NCBI GenBank assembly: GCA_963784195.1
Contig: CAWARA010000020.1
Span: 1,240,001-1,304,000, forward strand
Origin: CAVQAH01 sp963784195
Lineage (GTDB): Bacteria; Acidobacteriota; Vicinamibacteria; Vicinamibacterales; 2-12-FULL-66-21
Direction: 5' to 3'
Length of the DNA stretch: 64,000 nucleotides
Shown piece after piece: positions 38,313-47,000 of this stretch. The position numbers were made by a program, and so were the translations under genes. How positions within the stretch are numbered: position 1 is the first letter of the stretch; each line of letters starts with the position of its first letter. Under the pieces are notes generated by a model. It was not told the origin of the DNA, searched no databases, and saw only the letters and a program-made list of their open reading frames with translations.

Positions 38313-39109
38313 TCAGCCCAGCCTGGACCTGGCGTCCTTCACCATGGAGATCAGCGCGGCGCGCACGTCCTCCGGCGTGCTGACCGGCTTGCCGAACGCC
38401 AGGCGGACGGGTCGTGGTCCCTTTGGGGTCATCGCCGACATGTCGAAGCCGTACCTGTCGACGCCCGTCATGCTCGCGGCGGTGATCTCGGTCGCTCTTG
38501 AAAAGGCCTTGCAGTAAAGCACCATGGCGTCGGCATGGTCGGCGTTCATATGAGCAATGATGCCGGCGGCCGATGGACCGAGGGGATCCGGTTCGGCGGC
38601 CCGCCAGTCAGCCTTGCTGATCCACGACATCCGGCCATAACCGCCAATGTAGCGGACATGATCGACATGCAGCTTCCAGAACGCGAAATCGCGGAAGTCA
38701 GCGTAGTAGCTCGAGTTCGGATGAGCGGCGAAGAACGCGGCACGCGCGCTCCCGCCATCGCCTTCGATGCGCGTGCACGGTCCGAGGATGGTGACGCGGC
38801 CGTTGGCGAGCGGATCTGCGGCGCCTCCCTCCGACACCAGCAGCGACGCGCGAGGATCGCGCTTCAAGTTCTTGGTGTGCTCGGCGAGTCCGCTGATAAG
38901 GAAGACCGGGTCTCCGTCGTCAAAGGCGACGGTCACGAACGAACCGTAGGGGTAGCCCTCCGGCTCCAGGGCCAGGGTGCACAGCGTCCCGGTCGAGATC
39001 TGGGCGGCCAATGTTCGCGCGCGTTCCGCGTGCGTGGGTGTCGGGATATTTCGTCGTATAGCAGTTCCGGCGCGTCGCGTGTCGGCCGCGCGTGTGCATC
39101 TTCGCTCAT
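38313..39109 (-). CDS. HugZ-like pyridoxamine-phosphate-oxidase-fold protein with DUF2470 (one frameshift)
   Basis: The body (GTLCTLALEPEGYPYGSFVTVAF; FLISGLAEHTKNLKRDPRASLLV) is the split-barrel FMN/haem-binding fold of HugZ-like proteins. The C-terminal IIAHMNADHADAMVLYCKAF is DUF2470. Without correction the frame begins at a TTG at 39011. An ATG at 39109 with GAGGGAG upstream reads MSEDAHARPTRDAPELLYDEISRHP and, after a one-base shift near 39040-39055, continues as THAERARTLAAQI, a family-typical N-terminus. So the gene probably starts at 39109. Likely role in haem degradation or haem/flavin handling. Confidence 0.75.
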
Positions 39110-39121
39110 GATTCTCCCTCG

Positions 39122-39808
39122 CTACTTCCGCGCGCCGACGTCGATCGTCCCTCCAACAGTGGGCCGGCAGGATGGTCCCGCCTGCGATGGCTCGCGCAGC
39201 CGGTCATCGAGACAGCGCGCCCACTGGTGCAGCGTCGCGATGTCCCTGCGCCATTCCTGCAGCCGGTCCATATGCGAGTCGAACGCCGGGGCGAGGCGTT
39301 TCCGATCTTCCGTGTAGAAGACCCGCGGATCGTCCTTGAGGCGGGGCAGGATCTCGTTCTCCGTGAACACCGTATAGCGAACGAACTTCTGTCCGGTCCC
39401 GTCGCGTTCGTCGTAGTAGAAGCACAGTTCCCACAAGAGCGTGGGATCGATCAGTTCTGCGATCTGAGCCTGGAGCACGCCCAGGCAGGGGCTCCGCGGC
39501 GGCGTGTCGGAACCCGAAATGCGCAAGAAGACGGGCGGCGGCGTCTCGCCGCGCTCCCGAGCCGCATTGAAAGTCGCCAACGCAGGATCGAGCTTCTGGT
39601 CAAATTTCTCCTCGACGGCGATCGAATCGCGCAGATCCTGCCGGAGAGCGGCGACCACTTTTCCGGTTCGCTGCTCCCGCTCGCGCGCCGCCTGCTGGTT
39701 GCTTGCCCACACAGCGACGTAGACGCCGAGCACGACGATGACGAAATCGATCGTGACAGCAAACCAGTCGTGCGTCCGGAGATGCGTGTAGAGGCGAGTG
39801 GGGCGCAA
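39122..39808 (-). CDS. Membrane-anchored hypothetical protein
   Basis: A 228-residue protein with one N-terminal membrane helix (DFVIVVLGVYVAVWASN) followed by a charged, mostly helical extracytoplasmic or cytoplasmic domain (EREQRTGKVVAALRQDLRDSI; RDGTGQKFVRYTVFTENEILPRL). The general layout recalls bacterial DUF6090-like membrane proteins, but I cannot assign a family with confidence. It lies 12 bp from the HugZ-like gene on the same strand, so they may be cotranscribed. Confidence 0.6.
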   Translation of the reverse strand: MRPTRLYTHLRTHDWFAVTIDFVIVVLGVYVAVWASNQQAAREREQRTGKVVAALRQDLRDSIAVEEKFDQKLDPALATFNAARERGETPPPVFLRISGSDTPPRSPCLGVLQAQIAELIDPTLLWELCFYYDERDGTGQKFVRYTVFTENEILPRLKDDPRVFYTEDRKRLAPAFDSHMDRLQEWRRDIATLHQWARCLDDRLREPSQAGPSCRPTVGGTIDVGARK

Positions 39809-39907
39809 ATCGAGCCGATTATCGCTCAGCGGCGAAGCGCGTCAACGTCGAATCAAGCCTTATCGAAGATTCGCCGCCACGGTGTGTTCAACGAGCAGTG
39901 TCGTTGT

Positions 39908-39979
39908 CTTGGCTATTTCGGCGCGCCGGCGTTCGCCACAGCCGCGATGGACGCGCTGGAGTTTCTGCGATCGTCGTGA
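39908..39979 (+). pseudogene. Creatininase C-terminal remnant
   Basis: About 70 bp almost identical to 46740-46811 inside the intact creatininase gene; both contain ggcgcgccggcgttcgccac and the peptide GYFGAPAFATAAM. Homology stops abruptly on both sides. It overlaps the 3' end of the MFS transporter frame on the other strand. A dispersed fragment left by an older rearrangement. Confidence 0.75.
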
Positions 39980-41241
39980 GGCTCGCCACCCAGCTCCCGG
40001 GACGCGTCGACGTTCACCCAGAGCACGGCGCCGATGAGCAGCAGGACCGTCATCGGGATGAATGGCGCGTCGTAGCTACCAGTACCGATCGACGATGTAG
40101 CCGTAGAGGACCGCGCCCGCGAGTCCTCCGACCTGGGCTATCGTGTTCATCAGGCCTACCATCGCGCCGGCGCGCGGCCCGCCGATGTCCAGGCACACGC
40201 CGAACACCCCGGACTGTTGGAAGGTGATTGCGCCGTAGGTCAGGGCGAGGAAGGCGACCGTGAGGAACTGATGGTGCGTGAGCATGGCCGCAACGGTGAA
40301 CACCGCCGCGGCCGTCAGCGCAGTCGCGCCAATGACTCGTCGGCCGCGCTTCGCACCGAGCCGACGCACCAGGGCGTCGCTCGCGGCGCCCCCGGCGAGG
40401 TTGGTGCAGGCGGCGACCACGTACGGGAGCGCCGACAGCAGCAAGTTCGCGTCGCTGAATCCCCGGCCCCGGACGAGGAACGTGTGAAACCACGTCTGAA
40501 AGAAGTTGTAGACGTAGACGTAGCAGAAGGCGAGCCCCAGGATCGACCACACTGTGCTCGACCGGTAGGCTACGCGCCATGGGAACGCATGGCCCGCCGA
40601 GGTGGACGAGCCAGCCGCGGTGGAAGGGGGGCGAAACGAGCCCTCGCTTCTCTTCGGGCGAATCGCGGAACCACGCGATACCAGACCGCCGCCCAGACCA
40701 GCCCGGCCACGCCGAATACGTAGAACGACATCCGCCAGCCGTAGCGCATCTGGATCGGCAGCACCAGCAGCGGCGCGATGGCGCCGCCCACCTGGCTGGC
40801 CATCAGGTTCACCCCGGACATCGTGGCGCGTTGCCGCGGCGGGAACCAACGCGACACCACCACTGACGCATTCGGAAAGGCGCCGGCTTCGCCCGCCCCG
40901 AACAGGAACCTGGTGAGCAGCAGCGGGTAGAAGCTCGTCATCGCGCCCGTCAGCGCGGTGAACGCCGACCACCACACCACGATGCGCGTGAGTACGCGCC
41001 GCGGGCCGAGGCGGTCGCCCATCATGCCTGTCGGAATTTCGAAGAGACAGTAGGCGAGCGTGAACATGCCCGTCACCCATCCCCACCCGACGGGATCGAT
41101 CCCCAAGTCCTCCTGCATGCGCGGTCCGGCCACCGAGATGCAGACCCGATCGAGATAGGTGATCGCGAAGAGCAGGACGAGCAGAACCACGACGCCGCGA
41201 CGGCCGCTCGATGCACTTGGCAGGATGGCCGATTGTGGCAC
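39913..41241 (-). pseudogene. MFS transporter (hexuronate/glucarate-type), two frameshifts
   Basis: The N-terminal half from 41241 (VVLLVLLFAITYLDRVCISV; GWGWVTGMFTLAYCLFEIPTG; GAGEAGAFPNASVVVSRWFPPRQRATMSG) is an ACS-family MFS transporter. Near 40683 the frame shifts, continuing WFRDSPEEKRG and FCYVYVYNFFQTWFHTFLV to YIVDRYW, where a TAG at 40076-40078 interrupts. One base over, it continues SYDAPFIPMTVLLLIGAVLWVNVDASREL. The last 20 or so codons are read antisense through a creatininase remnant. Twelve helices are expected. It lies beside a carbamoylase, so uptake of an amide or acid substrate is plausible. Confidence 0.75.
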
Positions 41242-41354
41242 AGCTGTCGACGTGACGCCCGATCCGATCTACTGGACGCCTAGCAGCTGTCTCACAAACC
41301 TGACGAACGTTACAAGGCGCGAGCGAGCTTTGTGAGCGAGCCACGCGAACGGAG

Positions 41355-41418
41355 CGCGCCGGCGAAGCGGCGCGCGAGCGAGCGTGTCGGGGAGTCCGAG
41401 GGGCGAAGCCCCTCGGAC
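41355..41418. repeat. REP-like double hairpin
   Basis: Two adjacent palindromes lie between convergent-looking 5' flanks: a GCGCGCC-type arm pair (about 41355-41377) and a perfect 11-bp stem GTCCGAGGGGC/GCCCCTCGGAC with loop GAA at 41394-41418. It lies just after the 3' end of the carbamoylase frame (minus strand stop at 41423), so it may end that transcript, but it lacks a T-run. Surrounding sequence is simple GCGAGCGAGC repeats. Confidence 0.55.
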
Positions 41419-41422
41419 AAGA

Positions 41423-42664
41423 TTAGTCCGCCGCGACCGCCTCCACCGTCTTGTCGACCAGTCGCAGGAACGCGTCGATCGTCACCTCGAGATCGGCCTC
41501 CGGCGTGTCTTCTTCCTTGCAGTGCGACAAGCCGTTGGTGGAACGGGCAAACATCATCACCGCGGGCATGACGCGGCTCATCTCGACCGCGTCGTGCAGC
41601 GGTCCCGACGGCAGGCGTGGCGCGTGGCCCGTCGCCTCCTGCACCGCGTCGGCGCACAGATCGACCAACCGCGGATCGAACCGGCAGGGATCGATGCGCC
41701 ACAGGTGCCGCCACGTCACGGTTACGCCGTTGGCCGCCGCAGCGCGCGATGCCGCCTCGTGCGCGTCGGCGAGAGCCTGCCGCAACGTGTCGGGCTCGAG
41801 GGCCCGTTGGTCGAGCGCGATCTCGCACACACCCGGCACGGCGGTCACGATCGCCGGCTCGACCGAGACAGTGCCCACCGTGCACACCATCCCGGCGGCG
41901 GGCGTCGAGTGACGCCGGGCGATCTCGCGACAGGCGAGCGCGGTCTCGGCGGCAGCCAGGAACGCGTCACGGCGCATGGCGATTGGCGTAGACCCCGAGT
42001 GCGCGGCCTGGCCGACGAACCGCAGCAAGTGGCGCTCGACACCGTAGGTGCCAATCACCGCGCCCGTGGATCGCCCCATCGCCTCGAGCACGGGCCCTTG
42101 CTCGATGTGGAGCTCGAGGTAGGCGCGCGGGTGGCGCTGGTCGAGCGCCAGTCGCGCCTCTGGCATGCGGTCCAGATCGACGCCGTTCTCGGCCAACGCT
42201 TCCGCGAGCCGCACGCCCTGGCGGTCAACCAGGCCTCGCACGCTGTCGGGCACGAGACTGCCGCTTGCGCCCGACGACCCAAGCAGGCTGCGCGAGAAAC
42301 GCGCGCCCTCTTCGTCGGCGAAGTCCACGACGGCCAGCGTTACGGGCGGGGTGGCGCCAGTGAACCGGCGGAGTGCCTCGATGCCCGCCAGTACGCCAAG
42401 CGCGCCGTCGAGCCAACCGCCGTTCGGCACCGAGTCGAGGTGACCGCCGATGATGACCGTCTCCGGGCGCGCGCCCGGCACGGTAATCCAGTTGTTGCCG
42501 GCAATGTCGCATTCCGCGCGCAGGCCCCTTTCAGCCAGCAGCTCGTCGAGCCAGCGGCGTGCGTCACGCCACACCGGACCCCACGCGACACGCTGGGCGC
42601 CATGGCCGTCGCTGGTCCGCGCCGCCAGAGCGCGAAGGTTGGCAATCACATCGCGTGCGCTCAC
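41423..42664 (-). CDS. M20-family hydrolase: N-carbamoyl-L-amino-acid hydrolase / allantoate amidohydrolase type
   Basis: A 413-residue metallohydrolase. Dinuclear-metal motifs are visible: IGGHLDSVPNGGWLDGALG (His and Asp), DFADEEGARF (Glu), LELHIEQGPVLE (His) and STNGLSHCKEEDTPEADL (C-terminal His). The dimerisation lid includes FVGQAAHSGSTP. I chose GTG 42664, which has AAGGAG six bases upstream, over TTG 42685. It hydrolyses N-carbamoyl amino acids or ureido acids in nitrogen salvage. Its neighbour on the same strand is the MFS transporter, a plausible uptake partner. Confidence 0.88.
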   Translation of the reverse strand: MSARDVIANLRALAARTSDGHGAQRVAWGPVWRDARRWLDELLAERGLRAECDIAGNNWITVPGARPETVIIGGHLDSVPNGGWLDGALGVLAGIEALRRFTGATPPVTLAVVDFADEEGARFSRSLLGSSGASGSLVPDSVRGLVDRQGVRLAEALAENGVDLDRMPEARLALDQRHPRAYLELHIEQGPVLEAMGRSTGAVIGTYGVERHLLRFVGQAAHSGSTPIAMRRDAFLAAAETALACREIARRHSTPAAGMVCTVGTVSVEPAIVTAVPGVCEIALDQRALEPDTLRQALADAHEAASRAAAANGVTVTWRHLWRIDPCRFDPRLVDLCADAVQEATGHAPRLPSGPLHDAVEMSRVMPAVMMFARSTNGLSHCKEEDTPEADLEVTIDAFLRLVDKTVEAVAAD

Positions 42665-42811
42665 GTCGTCTCCTTCTGCCGCCAACGTAGTGATCCTTCA
42701 ACTAGTAGGTGTCAGGATCTTCCTCGATGAGGGCCTCGGCCGGCAAAATCCATCATGGACGCGGCCGCACCGTTTCACGTCGAAGCGCGTACGCCAGTTT
42801 TTCTCTCACTA

Positions 42812-42858
42812 GTCGCGCAGGGCGATCACCGGGTCAATCCTCGTCGCGCCTGCTGCAT
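42812..42858 (-). pseudogene. ADOP permease C-terminal remnant
   Basis: The stretch from 42818 matches the 3' end of the permeases at 47003 and 52577 (shared gcagggcgatcaccgggt), encoding the terminal RIDPVIALR. It then jumps across about 100 bp of permease sequence to ctgctgcatcagc, which matches near 47143. A deleted, non-functional fragment fused to the next pseudogene. Bases 42686-42811 hold nothing I recognise. Confidence 0.7.
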
Positions 42859-42880
42859 CAGCCCGTCAGACACACCTGCG

Positions 42881-43280
42881 GGCTTTGGTGGGCGGATGAC
42901 ATCCAGGATTTCATCTGCGGCAAGCGGGACAAGTTGAACTGGCGAATGATGATCGTCTACGAGCCGGACTGGCTGACGCCGGAGATGTTTGAGAATGCTG
43001 TCGCGACGGCGACGGCGACGGCGACGACGAGACTGGGAAGCCACCCGCAAGCTTGCGACTCGAACGCTATCCCGAAGGCCTAAGCGTCCAGATCATGCTT
43101 GTCGGCCCGCCCAGCGCGGAAGCGTCGATCATTGCCAGGCTGCACCGGGACTTTCTGCCGGCGCACAACCTGATCCCGCACGGGCACCATCACGAGATCT
43201 ACCTGGACGATCCGAACCGCGTGGCGCCCGAAAAACTGAAGACTGTGCTACGCCAGCCGGTGCGTTCATCAGGCAAGTGA
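42881..43280 (+). pseudogene. GyrI-like/AraC-effector-domain protein, 5' truncated and frameshifted
   Basis: The fragment reads CGLWWADDIQDFICGKRDKLNWRMMIVYEPDWLT and EMFENAVA (located at 42884-43005), a repeat-expanded ATATATT tract, then after a frame change near 43035 KPPASLRLERYPEGLSVQIM, HHEIYLDDPNRVAPEKLKTVLRQPV and TGA at 43278-43280. These are the second half of GyrI-like small-molecule-binding proteins. The N-terminal half is missing; its place is taken by the permease remnant. A small in-frame ATG at 43053 gives a 75-codon frame, but I do not consider it a gene. Confidence 0.75.
43003..43026 (+). repeat. (GCGACG)4 microsatellite
   Basis: Four perfect copies of GCGACG inside the GyrI-like remnant, at the place where intact relatives have a short lysine-rich linker. 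Probably replication slippage in a decayed gene. Confidence 0.85.
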
Positions 43281-43313
43281 GGTCAATGTGCCACAACAGC
43301 GCTCGACTGATCC

Positions 43314-43984
43314 TCATCCGCGTCTTCGTCGCCGATGACTGCCCGCGGGACGCGATCCCTTCCGCCGTGAATGTGACGGCGCGTCGGAAAAGAACGCGGC
43401 GATCAGCGCTTCCATTGCCCGCTCGATATCTTTGGACGAATAGGCGGCTGGGTAGCCGGCGTCCTCTGCTAACTGGCGATCGCGCATCAACCCCTCGCAC
43501 GCGCCGATGAGCATCGATCGAATCGCCGCTGGCGCAAGTGGCACGCGGAGTTGGCCGGCCCGCTTCGCGTCCTTCAACAGCGCGTCAATGCCCTCTACGA
43601 AGCGTACAGAATCCTGCGCTCACCGTTGCCCCGCCGCTGTGAATCCGGCGGCCCTCGAACAACATCAGCCGGCGGACCTCGGCGTTGGACCGCAATCCTC
43701 GCCACCATCAATGCAATGATTGCCCTTAGGCAGTGAACTGGGTCTGGATGCGCGGCAGCAAGTGGTTCGACCTGCGCGTTGAGGTTCGCCCACGCCATGT
43801 CGAAGAGCGCCGCCAGGAGCCCCTCCTTACTGCCAAAATGTTTGATGAGCTGGGATTCACTCGTTCCCGCCTGACGCGCAACATGCGCGGTCGAAGTTTG
43901 CGCGTAGCCCTGACGCGCGATGAGCGAAAGCGCCGCCGCGAGCATGCGGTTCCGGCTCGATGCGGCTGGCGGTATTTTCGACAT
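43314..43984 (-). pseudogene. TetR-family regulator, two frameshifts
   Basis: From ATG 43984 the protein begins MSKIPPAASSRNRMLAAAL, followed by the TetR DNA-binding domain (ARQGYAQTSTAHVARQAGTS and LIKHFGSKEGLLAALF). Near 43690 the frame changes and continues RSNAEVRRLMLFEGRRIH. Near 43612 it changes again to FVEGIDALLKDAKRAGQLRV and MLIGACEGLMRDRQLAE to the stop at 43314. All segments fit one TetR protein of about 220 residues, disrupted by two single-base indels. A palindrome lies about 40 bp upstream. Its target is unknown; the divergent secreted-protein genes are candidates. Confidence 0.75.
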
Positions 43985-44020
43985 CCTGTGTCGTATTCTA
44001 CAACGCCCAGGGAGCGAGCT

Positions 44021-44075
44021 AGTAGTATTACTACTGCACGCCCATATAGCCCGTGCAGCAGTAGTTAACCTCTGA
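44021..44075. promoter_or_regulatory. Inverted-repeat region upstream of the TetR remnant
   Basis: AGTAGT-ATT-ACTACT at 44021-44035 is a perfect 6-bp inverted repeat. A second, longer pair (ACTACTGCACG against CGTGCAGCAGTAGT) spans about 44030-44067. It sits in the 238-bp gap between divergent genes, so a TetR operator is plausible. No other feature is seen in 43985-44222. Confidence 0.45.
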
Positions 44076-44222
44076 TGGGACGCAACCTTACTGATGATGA
44101 CGTGACGTATCCAGGCGTGCCGAGTGCTCGCTTGAGCTAGTCGGAAGATCGCCGCGGTATATCTTTTGCGTTCGGGCGGCCGCCAGCGACGCGCGGAATG
44201 CGTGCGGGGCGAGGAGCCGTCA

Positions 44223-45358
44223 ATGAAGAAAAAACTCTGCGTCACCGTCAGCCTGCTCATTGTCGTCACCGTCACGGTTTACGCAACTTTCTTTCAGGGC
44301 TTCGAGGTCAATACCGACGGGTGGTTCGGCGCGAACCGGGTCGCGTCCGGGACTCATTCCGTTCCCTCGAAAACGGGGGTTTACCACGCCGAGGACACCG
44401 GAGTCCCCCCGCATACGAATGGCGGTGCGTTTACTCGCTGGGGTGGCTACAGCAAGACGTTCCCAACTGGTGGATATACGACCTCGATTGATGTTTATCT
44501 CGACATCTCTCCGCCTTACATGAATGGCGGCATGCGCGTATGCGAACGACACACGCTTCGACTGGTCATCGGCGATCAACACACCGGCCTGTGCGCATCG
44601 GCGCGATTTCGTCTTCAACGCCGGCTTCTACACCGATATGGTCCCACCAGGGGTCGGTCCGCGATTTGTAATCAGCGCGAGCAACAACGCCACTCGCAGC
44701 GGCGCGTTTCCGAAGAACCCAGGACGAGATCCTTTCGCCATCAACCTAGAGGGCTGGTACACCTTCGAGCACCGGTTCTACGACAGCGGCGGAGGGGTGC
44801 TGGCCGTGGAACTGACGATCAGGGATGCCGCTGGGGACGCCGCTCCATGATCGTGGACTCTCAGCGATCACGTCCGACGTCATCGGCACGACGGTCGGCG
44901 GCAACCGCTACGGCTGGTTCGTCATCAACGAGTTTCCATTTCTGGCCTTCGACAATTCAGCGCTCGTCGGCTTCCAGGACTTCTGCATGCTGCCCGAGAG
45001 CACCGCGGGCGCCAAGATCACGGCCGGCGGCTGGATCCCCGCCAATGTGTCCTCGAAGGCCAACTTCGGCTTGACCGCGAAAGTGAATGCGAGCGGCGCG
45101 CCCTCAGGACATCTCACCTACCAGGACCATGCCCAGAATCGCACGGTCCAGAGCACGTCGATAAGTTCCGTCGTGGTGAGCGGCAACTGCGCGACGGTGC
45201 GTGGCACAGCCAAGGTCAACGGCAGCGGGTCCTTTGGGTTCGAGGTACAGGTGTGCGACAACGGCGAGCCTGGGAATACGGACACGTTCAGCATTTCGAT
45301 GAGCGATGGCTACAACAACTCTGGCACCCTGGGCGGCGGGAACGTCCAGCTTCACTGA
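44223..45358 (+). pseudogene. Secreted hypothetical protein, two or more frameshifts
   Basis: Starts at ATG 44223 with GAGGAG upstream and a signal peptide (MKKKLCVTVSLLIVVTVTVYATFF), followed by GFEVNTDGWFGANRVASGTH and TRWGGYSKTFPTGGY. Near 44525 the frame moves to NDTRFDWSSAINTPA, FVFNAGFYTDMVPPG and FVISASNNATRS. Around 44848-44875 it moves again to DVIGTTVGGNRYGWFVINEF and KVNGSGSFGFEVQVCDNGE, to the stop at 45358. The pieces form one protein of about 375 residues, rich in aromatic and Gly/Asn beta-strand sequence, probably an exported structural or carbohydrate-associated protein. Family not recognised. Confidence 0.65.
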
Positions 45359-45374
45359 CAGAAGGAGCAGACCA

Positions 45375-45845
45375 ATGAAGCGACGAATGATTTTTCTCGC
45401 CGGCATTCTGCTGCTGGCGATGGTCGCGCAGGGGCCGGCGGTCGCGGGTGCCCGCAACGATGACGCTATGGTGGCTGGCTCCGGGGCCGGTATCTTCCCG
45501 GCCGGAACAACGTTCTCGGGCCTGACGCTGAGCGCCCTGCAGTTCGGCCAAGGCGTGCTGACGGACGGCGGCTCGACCTCGGGTGTCTTCCATGCTGTGC
45601 TCATTGGAACGTCAGTCCTGGGTCGGGCCCAGCAGATTACCGTCGAAGGAAAGGTTGAGGGTGGACTCCTCGACGGTAACCCCAGCTTCAATGGGATCGC
45701 GAAGGTGGACATGGGCTTCGGCGATCTGCCGCTGGTGGATGTTCCATTCAGCGTGACGGTGAGTTCGCAGAGCCTCCAATTGACTCTCGCCGGAACCTCA
45801 CTGCCGGCGGCCGTTTTGTCCGCAGGAGCAATTGCGATCGAATAA
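45375..45845 (+). CDS. Small secreted hypothetical protein
   Basis: A 156-residue protein with signal peptide MKRRMIFLAGILLLAMVAQGPAVAG, then a beta-rich, low-charge domain (AGTTFSGLTLSALQFGQGVL; ITVEGKVEGGL; FSVTVSSQSLQLTLAGTSLP). ATG 45375 follows GAAGGAG at 45361-45367. It starts 16 bp after the preceding secreted-protein gene, so the two are probably an operon. No family recognised. Confidence 0.7.
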   Translation: MKRRMIFLAGILLLAMVAQGPAVAGARNDDAMVAGSGAGIFPAGTTFSGLTLSALQFGQGVLTDGGSTSGVFHAVLIGTSVLGRAQQITVEGKVEGGLLDGNPSFNGIAKVDMGFGDLPLVDVPFSVTVSSQSLQLTLAGTSLPAAVLSAGAIAIE

Positions 45846-45961
45846 ACGCGCACGCGGCGTCACGAGATCGCGAGAAGACCTCCCGCATGGCTCTTGGCCG
45901 CAGCGCTCGGGGGAAGGGGATCTTCGCGAGACTCGAAAGATGCGCGTTCTATACTGGCGGC

Positions 45962-46984
45962 ATGCGACACATCATAGAAGTGGCGACTGCGGGAATGTCG
46001 CGTGCCGTCTGGTCGACACTTCTGTTCTTGCTCTGCACAATCGGTCCAGCCCGAGCTGCCTCCGCTCAGGTCTACAAGCTGGCCGACATGAACACCCGCC
46101 AGATTCAGGCGCTGGATCGACAACGAACCGTCGTCCTGATCCCGGGCGGTATCCTCGAGGAGCACGGGCCCTACCTTCCTTCCTACACCGACGGTTATGC
46201 GATCGAGGCCTACACCAGGGCGCTGGCGGCAGCTATTGTCGCCCGTCCGGGCTGGACGGTGCTTGTGTTCCCGCAGATTCCTCTCGGCAACGACCCGGCG
46301 AACACGATAGGGGCGAGACGCTCTTTTCCGGGAAGCTATCCGGTGCGCATGGCCACGTTGCGCGCGATCTACATGGACTTGGCGAGCGAACTCGGCGACC
46401 AGGGGTTCCGCTGGATCCTCCTCGTGCACAATCACGGGGCGCCGAATCATCACAAAGCACTCAACCAGGCGTCAGATTACTTTCACGACACCTATGGCGG
46501 CACGATGGTGCACCTGTTCGGCCTGAAGCCCGTGTTCCTGTGTTGCGGCACGAAGGATTCGGCGCTCTCGAAAGTCGCCCGTGCTGAAGAGGGCTTTACG
46601 GTCCACGCCGGCGCCGACGAACACAGCCAGCTGTTCTTCCTCCGCCCGGATTTGATCGCTCCCGACTTCGCCAAAGCTCCGTCAGTCACGGCACGCAACT
46701 TCGAGGACCACGTGCGGATCGCGAAGACCGAGGGGTGGCTTGGCTATTTCGGCGCGCCGGCGTTCGCCACGGCCGCGATGGGCGCGCAGGAGTTTCTGCG
46801 ATCGTCCGAGAAGCTCATCGAGGTCGCGCTGCAGATTCTTGACGGCCTCGACTATCGCGCGATTCCCCGCTTTGCCGATGAGATGGATCCGCTGAACGTC
46901 GTCGGCGAACAACGCCAACTCGATTACGAGAGCGCCGTGGAGAAACGGCAATCGGACTGGCTGAAGTCCCGCAAATTGCAGTGA
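45962..46984 (+). CDS. Secreted creatininase-family amidohydrolase
   Basis: A 340-residue protein with a hydrophobic signal sequence (SRAVWSTLLFLLCTIGPARA) and the creatininase metal-site motifs: GGILEEHGPYLPSYTDGY (Glu and His), LLVHNHGAPNHHKAL (two further ligand positions) and HAGADEHSQLFF. The family opens cyclic or linear amides with zinc or manganese. The C-terminus (SDWLKSRKLQ) ends at TGA 46982-46984, exactly where the 5.5-kb tandem repeat begins. A 70-bp copy of its 3' part lies at 39908. Confidence 0.85.
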   Translation: MRHIIEVATAGMSRAVWSTLLFLLCTIGPARAASAQVYKLADMNTRQIQALDRQRTVVLIPGGILEEHGPYLPSYTDGYAIEAYTRALAAAIVARPGWTVLVFPQIPLGNDPANTIGARRSFPGSYPVRMATLRAIYMDLASELGDQGFRWILLVHNHGAPNHHKALNQASDYFHDTYGGTMVHLFGLKPVFLCCGTKDSALSKVARAEEGFTVHAGADEHSQLFFLRPDLIAPDFAKAPSVTARNFEDHVRIAKTEGWLGYFGAPAFATAAMGAQEFLRSSEKLIEVALQILDGLDYRAIPRFADEMDPLNVVGEQRQLDYESAVEKRQSDWLKSRKLQ

Positions 46985-47000
46985 CGGGCACCTGCTCTCT

